From Pseudomonas marginalis (GTDB taxonomy: Bacteria; Pseudomonadota; Gammaproteobacteria; Pseudomonadales; Pseudomonadaceae): a DNA stretch of 64,000 bases. How positions within the stretch are numbered: position 1 is the stretch's first letter; the number at the start of each line of letters is the position of its first letter. The DNA is taken from assembly GCF_001645105.1 (NCBI RefSeq), contig NZ_LKEG01000042.1, forward strand, positions 1-64,000, given 5' to 3'. The position numbers and the translations under genes are program-made. Below, in pieces: positions 17,984-26,738 of this stretch. Below the pieces are notes generated by a model. The model made no database searches. It was not told the DNA's origin and saw nothing but the letters and a program-made list of their open reading frames with translations.

Positions 17984-18990
17984 TCACGCGTCGCTACGCC
18001 CTGCTGCTCGTCGCCCTTGGCGCGGTGTTGCTGTTCTCTTGCGTGATCTCGCTGGGCTTCGGCCCGGCGCGGGTGCCGGTGGAGGTGGTGGGGCGAATCC
18101 TGCTGTACAAGACCTTTGGCATCGGCGAGGCAACCTGGTCGGCCGGGCAGGAACCTATCGTGTGGCTGATCCGCGTGCCGCGCCTATTGCTGGGTGTCTT
18201 GGTCGGCGCTGGGTTGGCCTTGATCGGCGCGGTGTTGCAGGCAGTCACGCGCAACCCGCTGGCCGACCCGCACCTGCTCGGTGTCACTTCCGGCGCCACG
18301 TTGGGCGCCGTGATCGTGGTGTTGCATGTGGGTGAAGTCATCGGGCTGCTGACCCTGCCCATCGCTGCGTTTGTCGGTGCACTCGCGAGCATGCTGGTGG
18401 TGCTGGCGGTGGCCAGTCGCAACGGTCGGCTGGAGAGTGATCGCCTGCTGCTGTGCGGCGTGGCGGTGTCGTTTGTGATGATGGCCGCCGCCAATCTCTT
18501 GCTGTTCATGGGCGATCATCGCGCCGCGTCGGCGGTGATGTTCTGGATGCTCGGCGGGCTGGGCCTGGCGCGCTGGGAGTTGTTGGCCATCCCCGCCGCG
18601 AGTGTGCTGCTTGGGCTGGTGCTGCTGCTCGGCATGGCCCGCCCGCTGAACGCGCTGATGGCCGGTGAACAGACGGCCGTGACCCTTGGCCTGAACGCAC
18701 GCACCGTCCGCCTGAACGTCTTCCTGATTGCCTCATTGATGACCGCCGTATTGGTGTCCATCAGCGGCTCCATCGGTTTTGTCGGGCTGATGGTGCCGCA
18801 CATTGCCCGCCGCCTGGTGGGCGCCGAGCACCGGCGCTTATTGCCGGTGTGCGCACTGCTGGGCAGCCTGTTCCTGGTGTGGGTGGATGTGGCCGCACGC
18901 ACCCTGATCGCCCCCGAGGATCTACCGATCGGCGTCGCCACGGCAGCGATTGGCGGGCTGTTCTTCATTGGCTTGATGCGCAAGCGTTGA
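17980..18990 (+). CDS. FecCD-type ABC transporter permease
   Basis: A 336-residue multi-helix permease. It has the family markers 'PRLLLGVLVGAGLALIGAVLQAVTRNPLADPHLLG', here as two adjacent stretches, and the C-terminal 'GFVGLMVPHIARRLVGAEHR' loop that contacts the ATPase. Its length matches BtuC/FecD proteins (about 330). It completes the receptor - ATPase - binding protein - permease operon and is probably a homodimer, since no second permease gene is present. Its stop is 17 bp from the end of the convergent large repeat protein gene. Confidence 0.92.
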   Translation: MITRRYALLLVALGAVLLFSCVISLGFGPARVPVEVVGRILLYKTFGIGEATWSAGQEPIVWLIRVPRLLLGVLVGAGLALIGAVLQAVTRNPLADPHLLGVTSGATLGAVIVVLHVGEVIGLLTLPIAAFVGALASMLVVLAVASRNGRLESDRLLLCGVAVSFVMMAAANLLLFMGDHRAASAVMFWMLGGLGLARWELLAIPAASVLLGLVLLLGMARPLNALMAGEQTAVTLGLNARTVRLNVFLIASLMTAVLVSISGSIGFVGLMVPHIARRLVGAEHRRLLPVCALLGSLFLVWVDVAARTLIAPEDLPIGVATAAIGGLFFIGLMRKR

Positions 18991-19007
18991 GTCATACCGG
19001 TCACGCG

Positions 19008-22000
19008 TCACAGTTCATCCTTGTCGCGGCCATACAGCATGTCATCGGTATCCGGCAGCGATTGCACACCGTTGTGGGGCCAGTCAGGCCCCAACACGCC
19101 ACGGCGGGTCCAGAAGTCATCGGTTTCCAATACCGACAGGTTACCCACACGCCTCATTCGCTCCACCAGCACACTGGGATCAGGGGCCAGGCCAGGGCCG
19201 AGCAGCGCACTCTCCTCCTGCGTATGGCCAGGGACATACTTGAGTAATGCGCCCTCGCGACAGACCAGGTAGCAGCTCTCGGCCACCGGTAGGTTGGTTC
19301 TTACAATCGACACATAACGCCGCCAGTCATCCAGCGACGCGAAGCGCTTGAGCAAACGCAGGTCCTTCGCCTCCAGGCTGGTGGTTGAAGGGATGACTTT
19401 ATAAAACGCCTGGATCGCGGCGATGTTGTAAAAGTACAGGGCGTAGGCATTCGTCAGGTTGAGTCCAAAGCCGGCGAGACGAAACAAACGCGCCAGGCTC
19501 CCCGGAAACGGCAGCGACCGATCCTCCACTGGCTCCAGTGCCACAAAGCCGGACTCATCCGGCGGCACCAGCACCGCCCCCAGGTACTCGATGCCATTGA
19601 AGCGCCCCACACGCTTTTGCGCGGAGCGGGCGGCGTCATCGGCATAGAAATACAACGCATCGCAAAACAGATGAGCGTACGGCCCGCTGCCCGAGTGGCC
19701 CGTCACGACTTTAGGTGACCAGTCCAGCCCCACCTTCCCGACACTGGCCCATATCGGGCTGCGCACCCAAACCTGCATGTCCCCCCGTGCCGCAAGACTG
19801 CGGACATAATCCTGCATCTTCAGCGAACCATCGAGCAGGCTCGCGCGAAGGCGCGGCGCCTGGTTGAGCATCTCGAACAACAACGCACTGCGCTCAAAGT
19901 CATACTGCAGCAGCGCACCGTCGGCGCACATCAAGTACAGCGTCAGCACCCGGCCATTGCCAAAGCGTTTTGCAGCGCTGAGTGCGTTGACCACCTCCTG
20001 CGGCCAAAAAAAGTGCTTGGCCATTTCACCCTCAAGACTGGACGCCTGGACGGTCGGCGCCTGCAAATACAGGCCATCCCACACGTAGCCTTGAGGTAAC
20101 TGGCCAGCAACCCATACTTGCTCAAGCTTGACGAAGCTCTCACGGGCCAACGGCGCAGTCGCCATATAGCGCTGCTTTTTGGCTGATTTGAGCACGTAGC
20201 CAAAGGTCAGTTGCGCTGGCGTGGTCGACCCCAACTGCAGGGCGCGTACCGCATCGATGGCCCGGGTATACAACGGGCTGCACGGTGGGTCGGCCAATGC
20301 CTGGCGGATCTCCCGCGCCGGCGGTTGCTCAACATTCCAGACGAACGTGTCTACCAGTAACCTCGCCGGCCCCCACAGCACGCTGCCACTGATCACCCGC
20401 AGGTCACCGGCCTTGGCGACCTCGGTCACGAACTCCGTAGGCAGCAGCGTCCCCTGGCGTATTTGCTGTTCGACAAGATTGTCGGTGTAATCGCCCCTGA
20501 CCGCATTCAGCGGAGCCAGGCGACTTCTAAGAGCGGCCTCTTCGGCGGAGTCCGTGCGCTGATAGCTGAGAATCGAGCCATCCGGGCCGAACAGGTATTC
20601 GCGCTTGACCTGCGTTTCATGCAGCAACAGATACGCCAACACCGCGCTGGGCAGCATGCTTTTGTAAACGGCTTTTTGTGCTGCGGCCAACAAGAGCTCC
20701 ACCTCCACGTCCAACCGCGAGCGATAGCGCGCGACGATAGAAGCGCCGCCTGGATACAACCCCTGCGAAATGGCTTCGTCCGGGTAAATCCAGTTCCGGG
20801 CAAACCCTTGGGGAGGCACTGCCAGCGGGTCGGTCGCGGTAAACGCGCCATTGGCGAGGCGTAATACCACCCCACCGTAAGCACGCTGCCGAACCGTGCC
20901 CACCAACGCCTGCGCATGGCGCGCTGCATCATCGGCACTCGCAAAAGTGGGACCAAGGCGGCGACGCGTCATGGCCGAGTAACCGTTCCAATTCGGGGAA
21001 ACCAAACCTTCCTTGTCCCAATACTGGCTGGTCCGCAGGACCGTCAGCTGACCCCGCTTGGCCGTCTCCCTGACGAACTCCACGGGTGTCTTTGCACCGG
21101 AGTTCAATTGCGCAATGGTGTCCTCGAGGTTTCGCTCCAGCGGCCCCCCACCGCCCAACTGAAACGGCAATGACACATACCGCAGCAATGCGCCTTCGTC
21201 GGTCGAGAAATAAATCGGCAGGTACTGCCCGGCGTTGTATTTCTCCCCCCGACGCTTGGCGTCATAAAGTGCGGCGTACAGATCGCCAGGCTGCACAAAA
21301 TAGCGGGCAAGCCATGAGTCAGCGGCCCCCAGGCCTGTGGGCTGCCATTGTTGGGAACGAAAGAGTGCATGTAACACAAACCCCTCGGGAAAGCGGAAGT
21401 CGCCGGGCTTTTCGGAGGAGGCAAAGACACTGTTGAGGTTGAAAAGCGCGTAGCGGGCACTCACGCCAACCACCTGCGAGGCGACGAACTCGTCGCTTTT
21501 CGGGTGCCTGAGAATGAAGCTAAAACAGGATTGATGGGCAAGACTACGGCCATGAACCCGGGCATGCAGGTTGCGAGCGGCGTCATCGGCACTGCCGAAG
21601 ACTGCGCCGAAAGTGGCGTAATCCGGTGCACCGACGCGGGGGGCATCAGGCAAATTGGGCGACCAATCGCTATGGAGCACAGAGCGTGGGCCCCACAATC
21701 TACTGCCTTCAATGACCTTGATCTCGCCGGCCTCGGCCAGGTGAATGACCCACTGTGCGGGCGTAATCACACCATTGGCCATTTGCTCACGGATACGGCT
21801 GCCGCCCGCACGCGGTGCGACGTTTTGCAAAAGTAATTGCTCGACGAGCGTCTGACTCGGCGTGTAAGCCAGCAAACAGTCCCGCCCCCCTGACAGGAAC
21901 GCCACGCGCTTGTGCCGGATGACCTCACGGATTTCATCATCGGCAAACGCCTGCATGTTGATCATTGCATCATCCCGCGTCCAACCACGCAGCTCGACCC

Positions 22001-23624
22001 AGGCCGGGTCAACCATGGACAAGGCCGGATGAGAACCATAACGACCGTGTAACTGATAGAGCTCCGGCGGGATCAAAGGACCCTTGCCCCCTGCCGGGAA
22101 AAACAACGGTTTGTCGAAGGGGTTTGCGTCGCTTTCAAGCGGTTCGGTAATGACAAATCGGCCGTCCTCTCCCTTGAGCACATAGCCGCCGTAATAGCGA
22201 TCGCGTCGATAGCCGATCTGCTCGTGGGCATGCGCCGCCGCGTCGACGTCCGACAAAAAGGATCGACTGAGCGCCACCTCATAAAATGAGGTCAACAGCG
22301 TCGAACGGTCATCCACGCGACCTTCATAGCGCCACAGTTCGCCGGGCTGCACCACCGACAGGTCACCGACGGCCAGCACCCGACGCACGTACTCACGCGG
22401 CGTCAGGGTTCCCGCCAGGAGCGCTGCCTGAGCGCCGTTGTCGTTGAGCACACCATCACTTTGCACCAGCGCCAGGCGGGTGTGTTCAGCACCACCCGGC
22501 AGTTTGAACCGTAACAGAGCACCGTCCTCAGCCTTCATGTACAGCGCAAGGCCGCGGGCTTTGTCTTGAATACCCGCGGTCAGGCGCGATTGGGTGATGG
22601 CCGCGACCATTTCCGCAGGCGTGAAAAAGTGCGCGTATAACCAAGGCTCTCTTTTGGGAAACGCGGTTTCATCCGGCCTGGAGGTGTAATAGATCGCCTC
22701 GAGCCGCCATTGCGAAGGAAACCTCGGCTTGCCATCCGGGCGCTTGGGGAACAGGCCATCGAGCGCGAACAGCGGCTGACCCGTTGCCTGCGGATAGGTG
22801 GCGACATAACCGTCACTCTGGGTGTGCTTGAGCACAACCCCCATTGTGCGAGCGGGCACTGCTGTCGGCGCGTTCGCCAGGGCACTCAGAACAGCCAGTT
22901 CAGCACGGCCAAACACCTGAGTGAAGGCGGGTTGCTCCCGAACGGTGCCTGGCAGCGCGACCGGCTTGCCGACTTTCCAGGCCCGCGTGACCTTGCCACG
23001 CACACCACCCCACTCGGCAATGGGCTCGATCACGCGCAACTCTCCCGCCTCGGCGAGCAGCCAGATCAGATTTTCGAAAACGCTGGACTGTTCAATCGGC
23101 AGTTTGCCGGTCCATTGCTGGTAAAGGGTCTGCTCCTGGGTCGAGTCACTGCTCACATACTTGAGCAAACTGCCGTTCGGCCCAGACAGGTAATGCGCGC
23201 GTGCCGTCTTTCGGTGTTCGACGATAAACCTCATGTCGGGAATGGAAAAAAGGCTCTGGAAAATCACCACCTGTGAGCCTGTCATCCCAGGGTTCTGCCG
23301 CGCGACCTCGTCGGGGTCCAGCGGATGAGAGTGGTAGTAGGCCTCGCCCGTATAGCCTTCGGGCAGCACGAAATCGCCATTCTTATCGGTGGGTAATATC
23401 AAGGCGTGATCGAACATGACGTGTTGGTCCGGCACCGGCTCGGTGGCGTAGAACCGACCACCGCGCTTGAAAATCGCCCCACCGTACTCGCGGTCACGGC
23501 TGTGGCGAGCAATGCGCTCATGTGCCCAGCGGGCGGCATCATCAGGCGTGACAAAGGGCGGGCTCAGAGGGGGAAGTTCCGCACGGGCGGCGGGCGGATT
23601 TACCGGAATATTTTCCATGGGCAT
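19008..23624 (-). CDS. giant protein of seven tandem DUF4329-like repeats
   Basis: A 1,538-residue protein that I recognise only as DUF4329-related. It consists of seven units of about 205-225 residues, near 24-215, 233-437, 447-657, 668-880, 888-1098, 1105-1305 and 1312-1515. Each unit opens with a YGG-V-L-type strand ending 'ATEPL' or similar and has a mid-unit DGALLRY-type motif. Each closes with Gly-x-Leu-x-Val...Trp, and Gly and Trp are always 11 residues apart (Gly194/Trp205, 420/431, 633/644, 858/869, 1073/1084, 1281/1292, 1494/1505). Unit 1 alone keeps an HSHP motif (98-101). No signal peptide or membrane helix is visible. It is a lone gene between zinc and urea uptake operons. The role is unknown; a secreted or surface effector is conceivable. 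An ATG at 23618 is an alternative start. Confidence 0.85.
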   Translation of the reverse strand: MPMENIPVNPPAARAELPPLSPPFVTPDDAARWAHERIARHSRDREYGGAIFKRGGRFYATEPVPDQHVMFDHALILPTDKNGDFVLPEGYTGEAYYHSHPLDPDEVARQNPGMTGSQVVIFQSLFSIPDMRFIVEHRKTARAHYLSGPNGSLLKYVSSDSTQEQTLYQQWTGKLPIEQSSVFENLIWLLAEAGELRVIEPIAEWGGVRGKVTRAWKVGKPVALPGTVREQPAFTQVFGRAELAVLSALANAPTAVPARTMGVVLKHTQSDGYVATYPQATGQPLFALDGLFPKRPDGKPRFPSQWRLEAIYYTSRPDETAFPKREPWLYAHFFTPAEMVAAITQSRLTAGIQDKARGLALYMKAEDGALLRFKLPGGAEHTRLALVQSDGVLNDNGAQAALLAGTLTPREYVRRVLAVGDLSVVQPGELWRYEGRVDDRSTLLTSFYEVALSRSFLSDVDAAAHAHEQIGYRRDRYYGGYVLKGEDGRFVITEPLESDANPFDKPLFFPAGGKGPLIPPELYQLHGRYGSHPALSMVDPAWVELRGWTRDDAMINMQAFADDEIREVIRHKRVAFLSGGRDCLLAYTPSQTLVEQLLLQNVAPRAGGSRIREQMANGVITPAQWVIHLAEAGEIKVIEGSRLWGPRSVLHSDWSPNLPDAPRVGAPDYATFGAVFGSADDAARNLHARVHGRSLAHQSCFSFILRHPKSDEFVASQVVGVSARYALFNLNSVFASSEKPGDFRFPEGFVLHALFRSQQWQPTGLGAADSWLARYFVQPGDLYAALYDAKRRGEKYNAGQYLPIYFSTDEGALLRYVSLPFQLGGGGPLERNLEDTIAQLNSGAKTPVEFVRETAKRGQLTVLRTSQYWDKEGLVSPNWNGYSAMTRRRLGPTFASADDAARHAQALVGTVRQRAYGGVVLRLANGAFTATDPLAVPPQGFARNWIYPDEAISQGLYPGGASIVARYRSRLDVEVELLLAAAQKAVYKSMLPSAVLAYLLLHETQVKREYLFGPDGSILSYQRTDSAEEAALRSRLAPLNAVRGDYTDNLVEQQIRQGTLLPTEFVTEVAKAGDLRVISGSVLWGPARLLVDTFVWNVEQPPAREIRQALADPPCSPLYTRAIDAVRALQLGSTTPAQLTFGYVLKSAKKQRYMATAPLARESFVKLEQVWVAGQLPQGYVWDGLYLQAPTVQASSLEGEMAKHFFWPQEVVNALSAAKRFGNGRVLTLYLMCADGALLQYDFERSALLFEMLNQAPRLRASLLDGSLKMQDYVRSLAARGDMQVWVRSPIWASVGKVGLDWSPKVVTGHSGSGPYAHLFCDALYFYADDAARSAQKRVGRFNGIEYLGAVLVPPDESGFVALEPVEDRSLPFPGSLARLFRLAGFGLNLTNAYALYFYNIAAIQAFYKVIPSTTSLEAKDLRLLKRFASLDDWRRYVSIVRTNLPVAESCYLVCREGALLKYVPGHTQEESALLGPGLAPDPSVLVERMRRVGNLSVLETDDFWTRRGVLGPDWPHNGVQSLPDTDDMLYGRDKDEL

Positions 23625-23739
23625 TCACTGGCAATAGGGATAAAAGTACGGGCCATCCTGGCCCATGCCCACCCACCCATTGCGTTGCATAGCTACCTCG
23701 CCCTGTTTCGGGGCTGCGGCTGCACTCACGCATCAATCC

Positions 23740-23756
23740 GGCGCCAACCTGGTGCA
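23740..23756 (+). promoter_or_regulatory. NtrC-like binding site upstream of urtA
   Basis: GGCGCC-AACCT-GGTGCA matches the NtrC consensus TGCACC-N5-GGTGCA at 10 of 12 fixed positions, and the right half-site is exact. It sits about 70-80 bp upstream of the -12 element, a normal enhancer distance. Confidence 0.6.
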
Positions 23757-23809
23757 CGTCTGTGCATAGCGGAGCCATCCCGCCTCGTGGCCACACGCCC
23801 TAGCCCTCT

Positions 23810-23826
23810 CGGCACAGCCTTTGCAA
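23810..23826 (+). promoter_or_regulatory. sigma-54 promoter of the urt operon
   Basis: CGGCACAGCCTTTGCAA has GG (23811-23812) and GC (23823-23824) separated by exactly 10 bases, as sigma-54 requires. It matches TGGCAC-N5-TTGCA except for the first base. Transcription would start near 23836, giving a leader of about 50 bases before urtA. Confidence 0.68.
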
Positions 23827-23886
23827 TCGCTTGCTCAGCAGCTGTTTCTACCCTCATAAAAACATTGAGTTTCTGGAGATCGCACC

Positions 23887-25152
23887 ATGAAGCGTCGCAG
23901 TCTGATCAAGGCTTTCACCCTGTCCGCCTCCATTGTCGCCATGGGCCTGACCTGGACCGTGCAAGCCGCCGAGACCATCAAGGTCGGCATCCTGCATTCG
24001 CTGTCCGGGACCATGGCAATCTCCGAAACGTCGCTTAAAGACATGGCGTTGATGACCATCGACGAGATCAATGCCAAGGGCGGGGTGAACGGCAAGATGC
24101 TTGAGCCGGTGGTGGTGGACCCCGCGTCCAACTGGCCCCTGTTCGCCGAGAAAGGCCGGCAATTGCTGACCCAGGACAAAGTCGCCGTGGTGTTCGGCTG
24201 CTGGACCTCGGTGTCACGTAAATCGGTGCTGCCGGTGTTCGAGGAGCTCAACGGCCTGCTGTTCTACCCCGTGCAGTACGAAGGCGAAGAGATGTCGCCG
24301 AACGTGTTCTATACCGGTGCGGCGCCGAACCAGCAGGCGATTCCCGCAGTGGAGTACCTGATGAGCGAAGAAGGCGGCAGCGCCAAACGCTTCTTCCTGC
24401 TCGGCACCGACTACGTGTACCCGCGCACCACCAACAAGATCCTGCGTGCGTTCCTGCATTCCAAAGGCGTGGCGGACAAAGATATCGAAGAGGTCTACAC
24501 CCCATTCGGCCATGCCGATTACCAGACCATCGTTGCCAACATCAAGAAGTTCTCCGCCGGCGGCAAGACTGCGGTGATTTCCACCGTGAACGGCGACTCC
24601 AACGTGCCGTTCTATAAAGAACTGGCCAACCAGGGCTTGAAGGCTACCGACGTGCCGGTAGTGGCGTTCTCGGTGGGTGAAGAGGAACTGCGTGGCATCG
24701 ATACCAAGCCACTGGTGGGCAACCTCGCGGCCTGGAACTACTTCCAGTCGGTGGAGAACCCGGTGAACACCAAATTCGTCGCCGACTGGAAAGCCTACGC
24801 CAAGAAGCACAACCTGCCGGGCGCGGATAAAGCCGTGACCAACGACCCGATGGAAGCCACCTACGTCGGTATCCACATGTGGGCCCAGGCCGCCGAAAAA
24901 GCCAAGTCCACCGATGTCGACAAAGTGCGTGAAGCGCTGGCCGGCCAGACCTTCGCTGCGCCGTCGGGCTTCACCCTGACCATGGACAAGACCAACCATC
25001 ACCTGCACAAGCCGGTGATGATCGGTGAGATCCAGGCGGATGGACAGTTCTCGGTGGTGTGGCAGACCCAGGAGCCGATCCGCGCGCAACCGTGGAGCCC
25101 GTACATCCCAGGCAATGACAAGAAGCCGGACTACGCCGTCAAGAGCAACTAA
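23887..25152 (+). CDS. urtA: urea ABC transporter substrate-binding protein
   Basis: A 421-residue exported binding protein. The N-terminus 'MKRRSLIKAFTLSASIVAMG' has a twin-arginine-like start and ends near 'VQAAET'. The mature protein shows UrtA hallmarks: 'VGILHSLSGTMAISE', 'VVVDPASNWPLFAEK', 'VAVVFGCWTSVSRKSVLPVFE' and 'LLFYPVQYEGEE'. It binds urea (or short amides) in the periplasm and feeds the UrtBC channel driven by UrtDE. It is the first gene of urtABCDE, under a sigma-54/NtrC-type promoter, and urease genes follow directly, so imported urea is hydrolysed to ammonia. Confidence 0.95.
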   Translation: MKRRSLIKAFTLSASIVAMGLTWTVQAAETIKVGILHSLSGTMAISETSLKDMALMTIDEINAKGGVNGKMLEPVVVDPASNWPLFAEKGRQLLTQDKVAVVFGCWTSVSRKSVLPVFEELNGLLFYPVQYEGEEMSPNVFYTGAAPNQQAIPAVEYLMSEEGGSAKRFFLLGTDYVYPRTTNKILRAFLHSKGVADKDIEEVYTPFGHADYQTIVANIKKFSAGGKTAVISTVNGDSNVPFYKELANQGLKATDVPVVAFSVGEEELRGIDTKPLVGNLAAWNYFQSVENPVNTKFVADWKAYAKKHNLPGADKAVTNDPMEATYVGIHMWAQAAEKAKSTDVDKVREALAGQTFAAPSGFTLTMDKTNHHLHKPVMIGEIQADGQFSVVWQTQEPIRAQPWSPYIPGNDKKPDYAVKSN

Positions 25153-25172
25153 GCCCCACGCGCCGATAAAAG

Positions 25173-25199
25173 TGTGGGAGGGGGCGTGCCCCCTCCCAG
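25173..25199. repeat. REP-like hairpin between urtA and urtB
   Basis: TGGGAGGGGGC and GCCCCCTCCCA form a near-perfect 11-bp hairpin with a 2-base loop. It probably stabilises the urtA message or attenuates urtB, so that the binding protein is made in excess. Confidence 0.7.
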
Positions 25200-25235
25200 A
25201 TAAAGCTGGTCCGCGCATGATCAGGACATTTGTTT

Positions 25236-26738
25236 ATGCCCACTGCCCTCTACCGCTATTTCCTGGCTTTGCTGCTGTTGCTGCCCCTGGCCGCACACGC
25301 CAGCGACGCCGAAGACTTCCTGTCCGCCAACCCGAGCCAACAAGCCAAACTCCTCCAGGACTGGGCCGCCCAGCCCGACCCGGCACGCATCGAGTTGGTG
25401 GATGCCCTGCAACAAGGCCAGCTCACGCTCAACGGCGAAACCAAGACCGTGCGCCTGAACAACCGCCTGCGCGGCTTGATCGACAACGTGCAGGCCAGCC
25501 AACAACTGCTCGCGGCCGACCCGAAGGTGCGCCTGGCCGCTGCGCAAACCCTGCAAAAAAGCGCACAACCTGCGCAGTTGAAATTCCTCGACCAGCGCGT
25601 CGCCGCTGAAACGAATGAAGACGTGCACACCGCACTCAGCCTGGCCCTGGCCAATCTGCAACTGGTCGACAGCGACCCGGTGGTGCGCCTGGCCGCCGTG
25701 CGTTTGCTCGGCAGCACCGGCGACCCACTGGCCCGCACGCGTCTTGAAGCCTTGCTTGCGCCCGGCGTCGAAACCGATACCGCCGTGCACACCGCCGCCG
25801 AGACCAGCCTGGCCCAGGTCAAACGCAAATTGATGCTCGGCGAGATCCTCGGCCAGGCCTTCAGCGGCATGTCCCTGGGGTCGATCCTGTTGCTGGCGGC
25901 CCTCGGTCTGGCGATCACCTTCGGCCTGCTCGGCGTGATCAACATGGCCCACGGCGAGATGCTGATGCTCGGCGCGTACTCCACCTATGTGGTGCAGATG
26001 CTGATGCAGCGTTATGTGCCGGCCGCCATCGAGTTCTACCCGCTGATCGCACTGCCGGTGGCGTTTTTTGTCACCGCCGCCATCGGCATGGCCCTGGAAC
26101 GCACGGTGATTCGCCACCTCTACGGCCGGCCGCTGGAAACCCTGCTGGCCACCTGGGGCATCAGCCTGATGCTGATCCAGCTGGTGCGCCTGGTGTTCGG
26201 TGCGCAAAACGTCGAAGTGTCCAACCCCGCCTGGCTGTCCGGCGGCATTCAAGTGCTGCCCAACCTCGTGCTGCCCTACAACCGTATCGTGATCATCGCC
26301 TTCGCGCTGTGCGTGGTGGTGCTGACCTGGCTGCTGCTGAACAAGACCCGCCTGGGCCTCAACGTGCGCGCGGTTACCCAGAACCGCAACATGGCCGCCT
26401 GCTGCGGCGTGCCCACCGGCCGCGTGGACATGCTCGCCTTCGGCCTCGGCTCCGGTATCGCTGGTTTAGGCGGCGTAGCACTGAGCCAGATCGGCAACGT
26501 CGGCCCGGACCTGGGCCAGAGCTACATCATCGACTCGTTCCTGGTGGTGGTGCTCGGCGGTGTCGGCCAGTTGGCCGGTAGCGTCATGGCCGCCTTCGGG
26601 CTGGGCATCGCCAACAAGATTCTGGAACCACAGATCGGCGCCGTGCTCGGCAAGATCCTGATCCTCGCGCTGATCATTCTGTTTATCCAGAAACGCCCGC
26701 AAGGACTCTTCGCACTGAAAGGACGGGTGATCGACTGA
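25236..26738 (+). CDS. urtB: urea ABC transporter permease UrtB
   Basis: A 500-residue inner-membrane permease of the LivH family. It has a signal sequence (residues 1-20, ending 'AAHASDAEDF') and a soluble region to about residue 195 with alpha-helical repeats ('VRLAAAQTLQKSA', 'VRLAAVRLLGSTG'). The channel domain then has 'GLLGVINMAHGEMLMLGAYS' and 'GSGIAGLGGVALSQIGNVGP'. The long N-terminal region is normal for UrtB and separates it from amino acid permeases. The ATG at 25236 is chosen over a TTG two codons earlier. Its stop overlaps urtC as TGATG. Confidence 0.94.
   Translation: MPTALYRYFLALLLLLPLAAHASDAEDFLSANPSQQAKLLQDWAAQPDPARIELVDALQQGQLTLNGETKTVRLNNRLRGLIDNVQASQQLLAADPKVRLAAAQTLQKSAQPAQLKFLDQRVAAETNEDVHTALSLALANLQLVDSDPVVRLAAVRLLGSTGDPLARTRLEALLAPGVETDTAVHTAAETSLAQVKRKLMLGEILGQAFSGMSLGSILLLAALGLAITFGLLGVINMAHGEMLMLGAYSTYVVQMLMQRYVPAAIEFYPLIALPVAFFVTAAIGMALERTVIRHLYGRPLETLLATWGISLMLIQLVRLVFGAQNVEVSNPAWLSGGIQVLPNLVLPYNRIVIIAFALCVVVLTWLLLNKTRLGLNVRAVTQNRNMAACCGVPTGRVDMLAFGLGSGIAGLGGVALSQIGNVGPDLGQSYIIDSFLVVVLGGVGQLAGSVMAAFGLGIANKILEPQIGAVLGKILILALIILFIQKRPQGLFALKGRVID

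Noticed and set aside
23200..23624. JAMM metalloprotease assignment for the first repeat of the giant protein, based on HSHP
   Set aside because: The His-x-His is present, but the Ser/Thr-x2-Asp that should follow at fixed spacing is not, and no upstream catalytic Glu could be placed with confidence.
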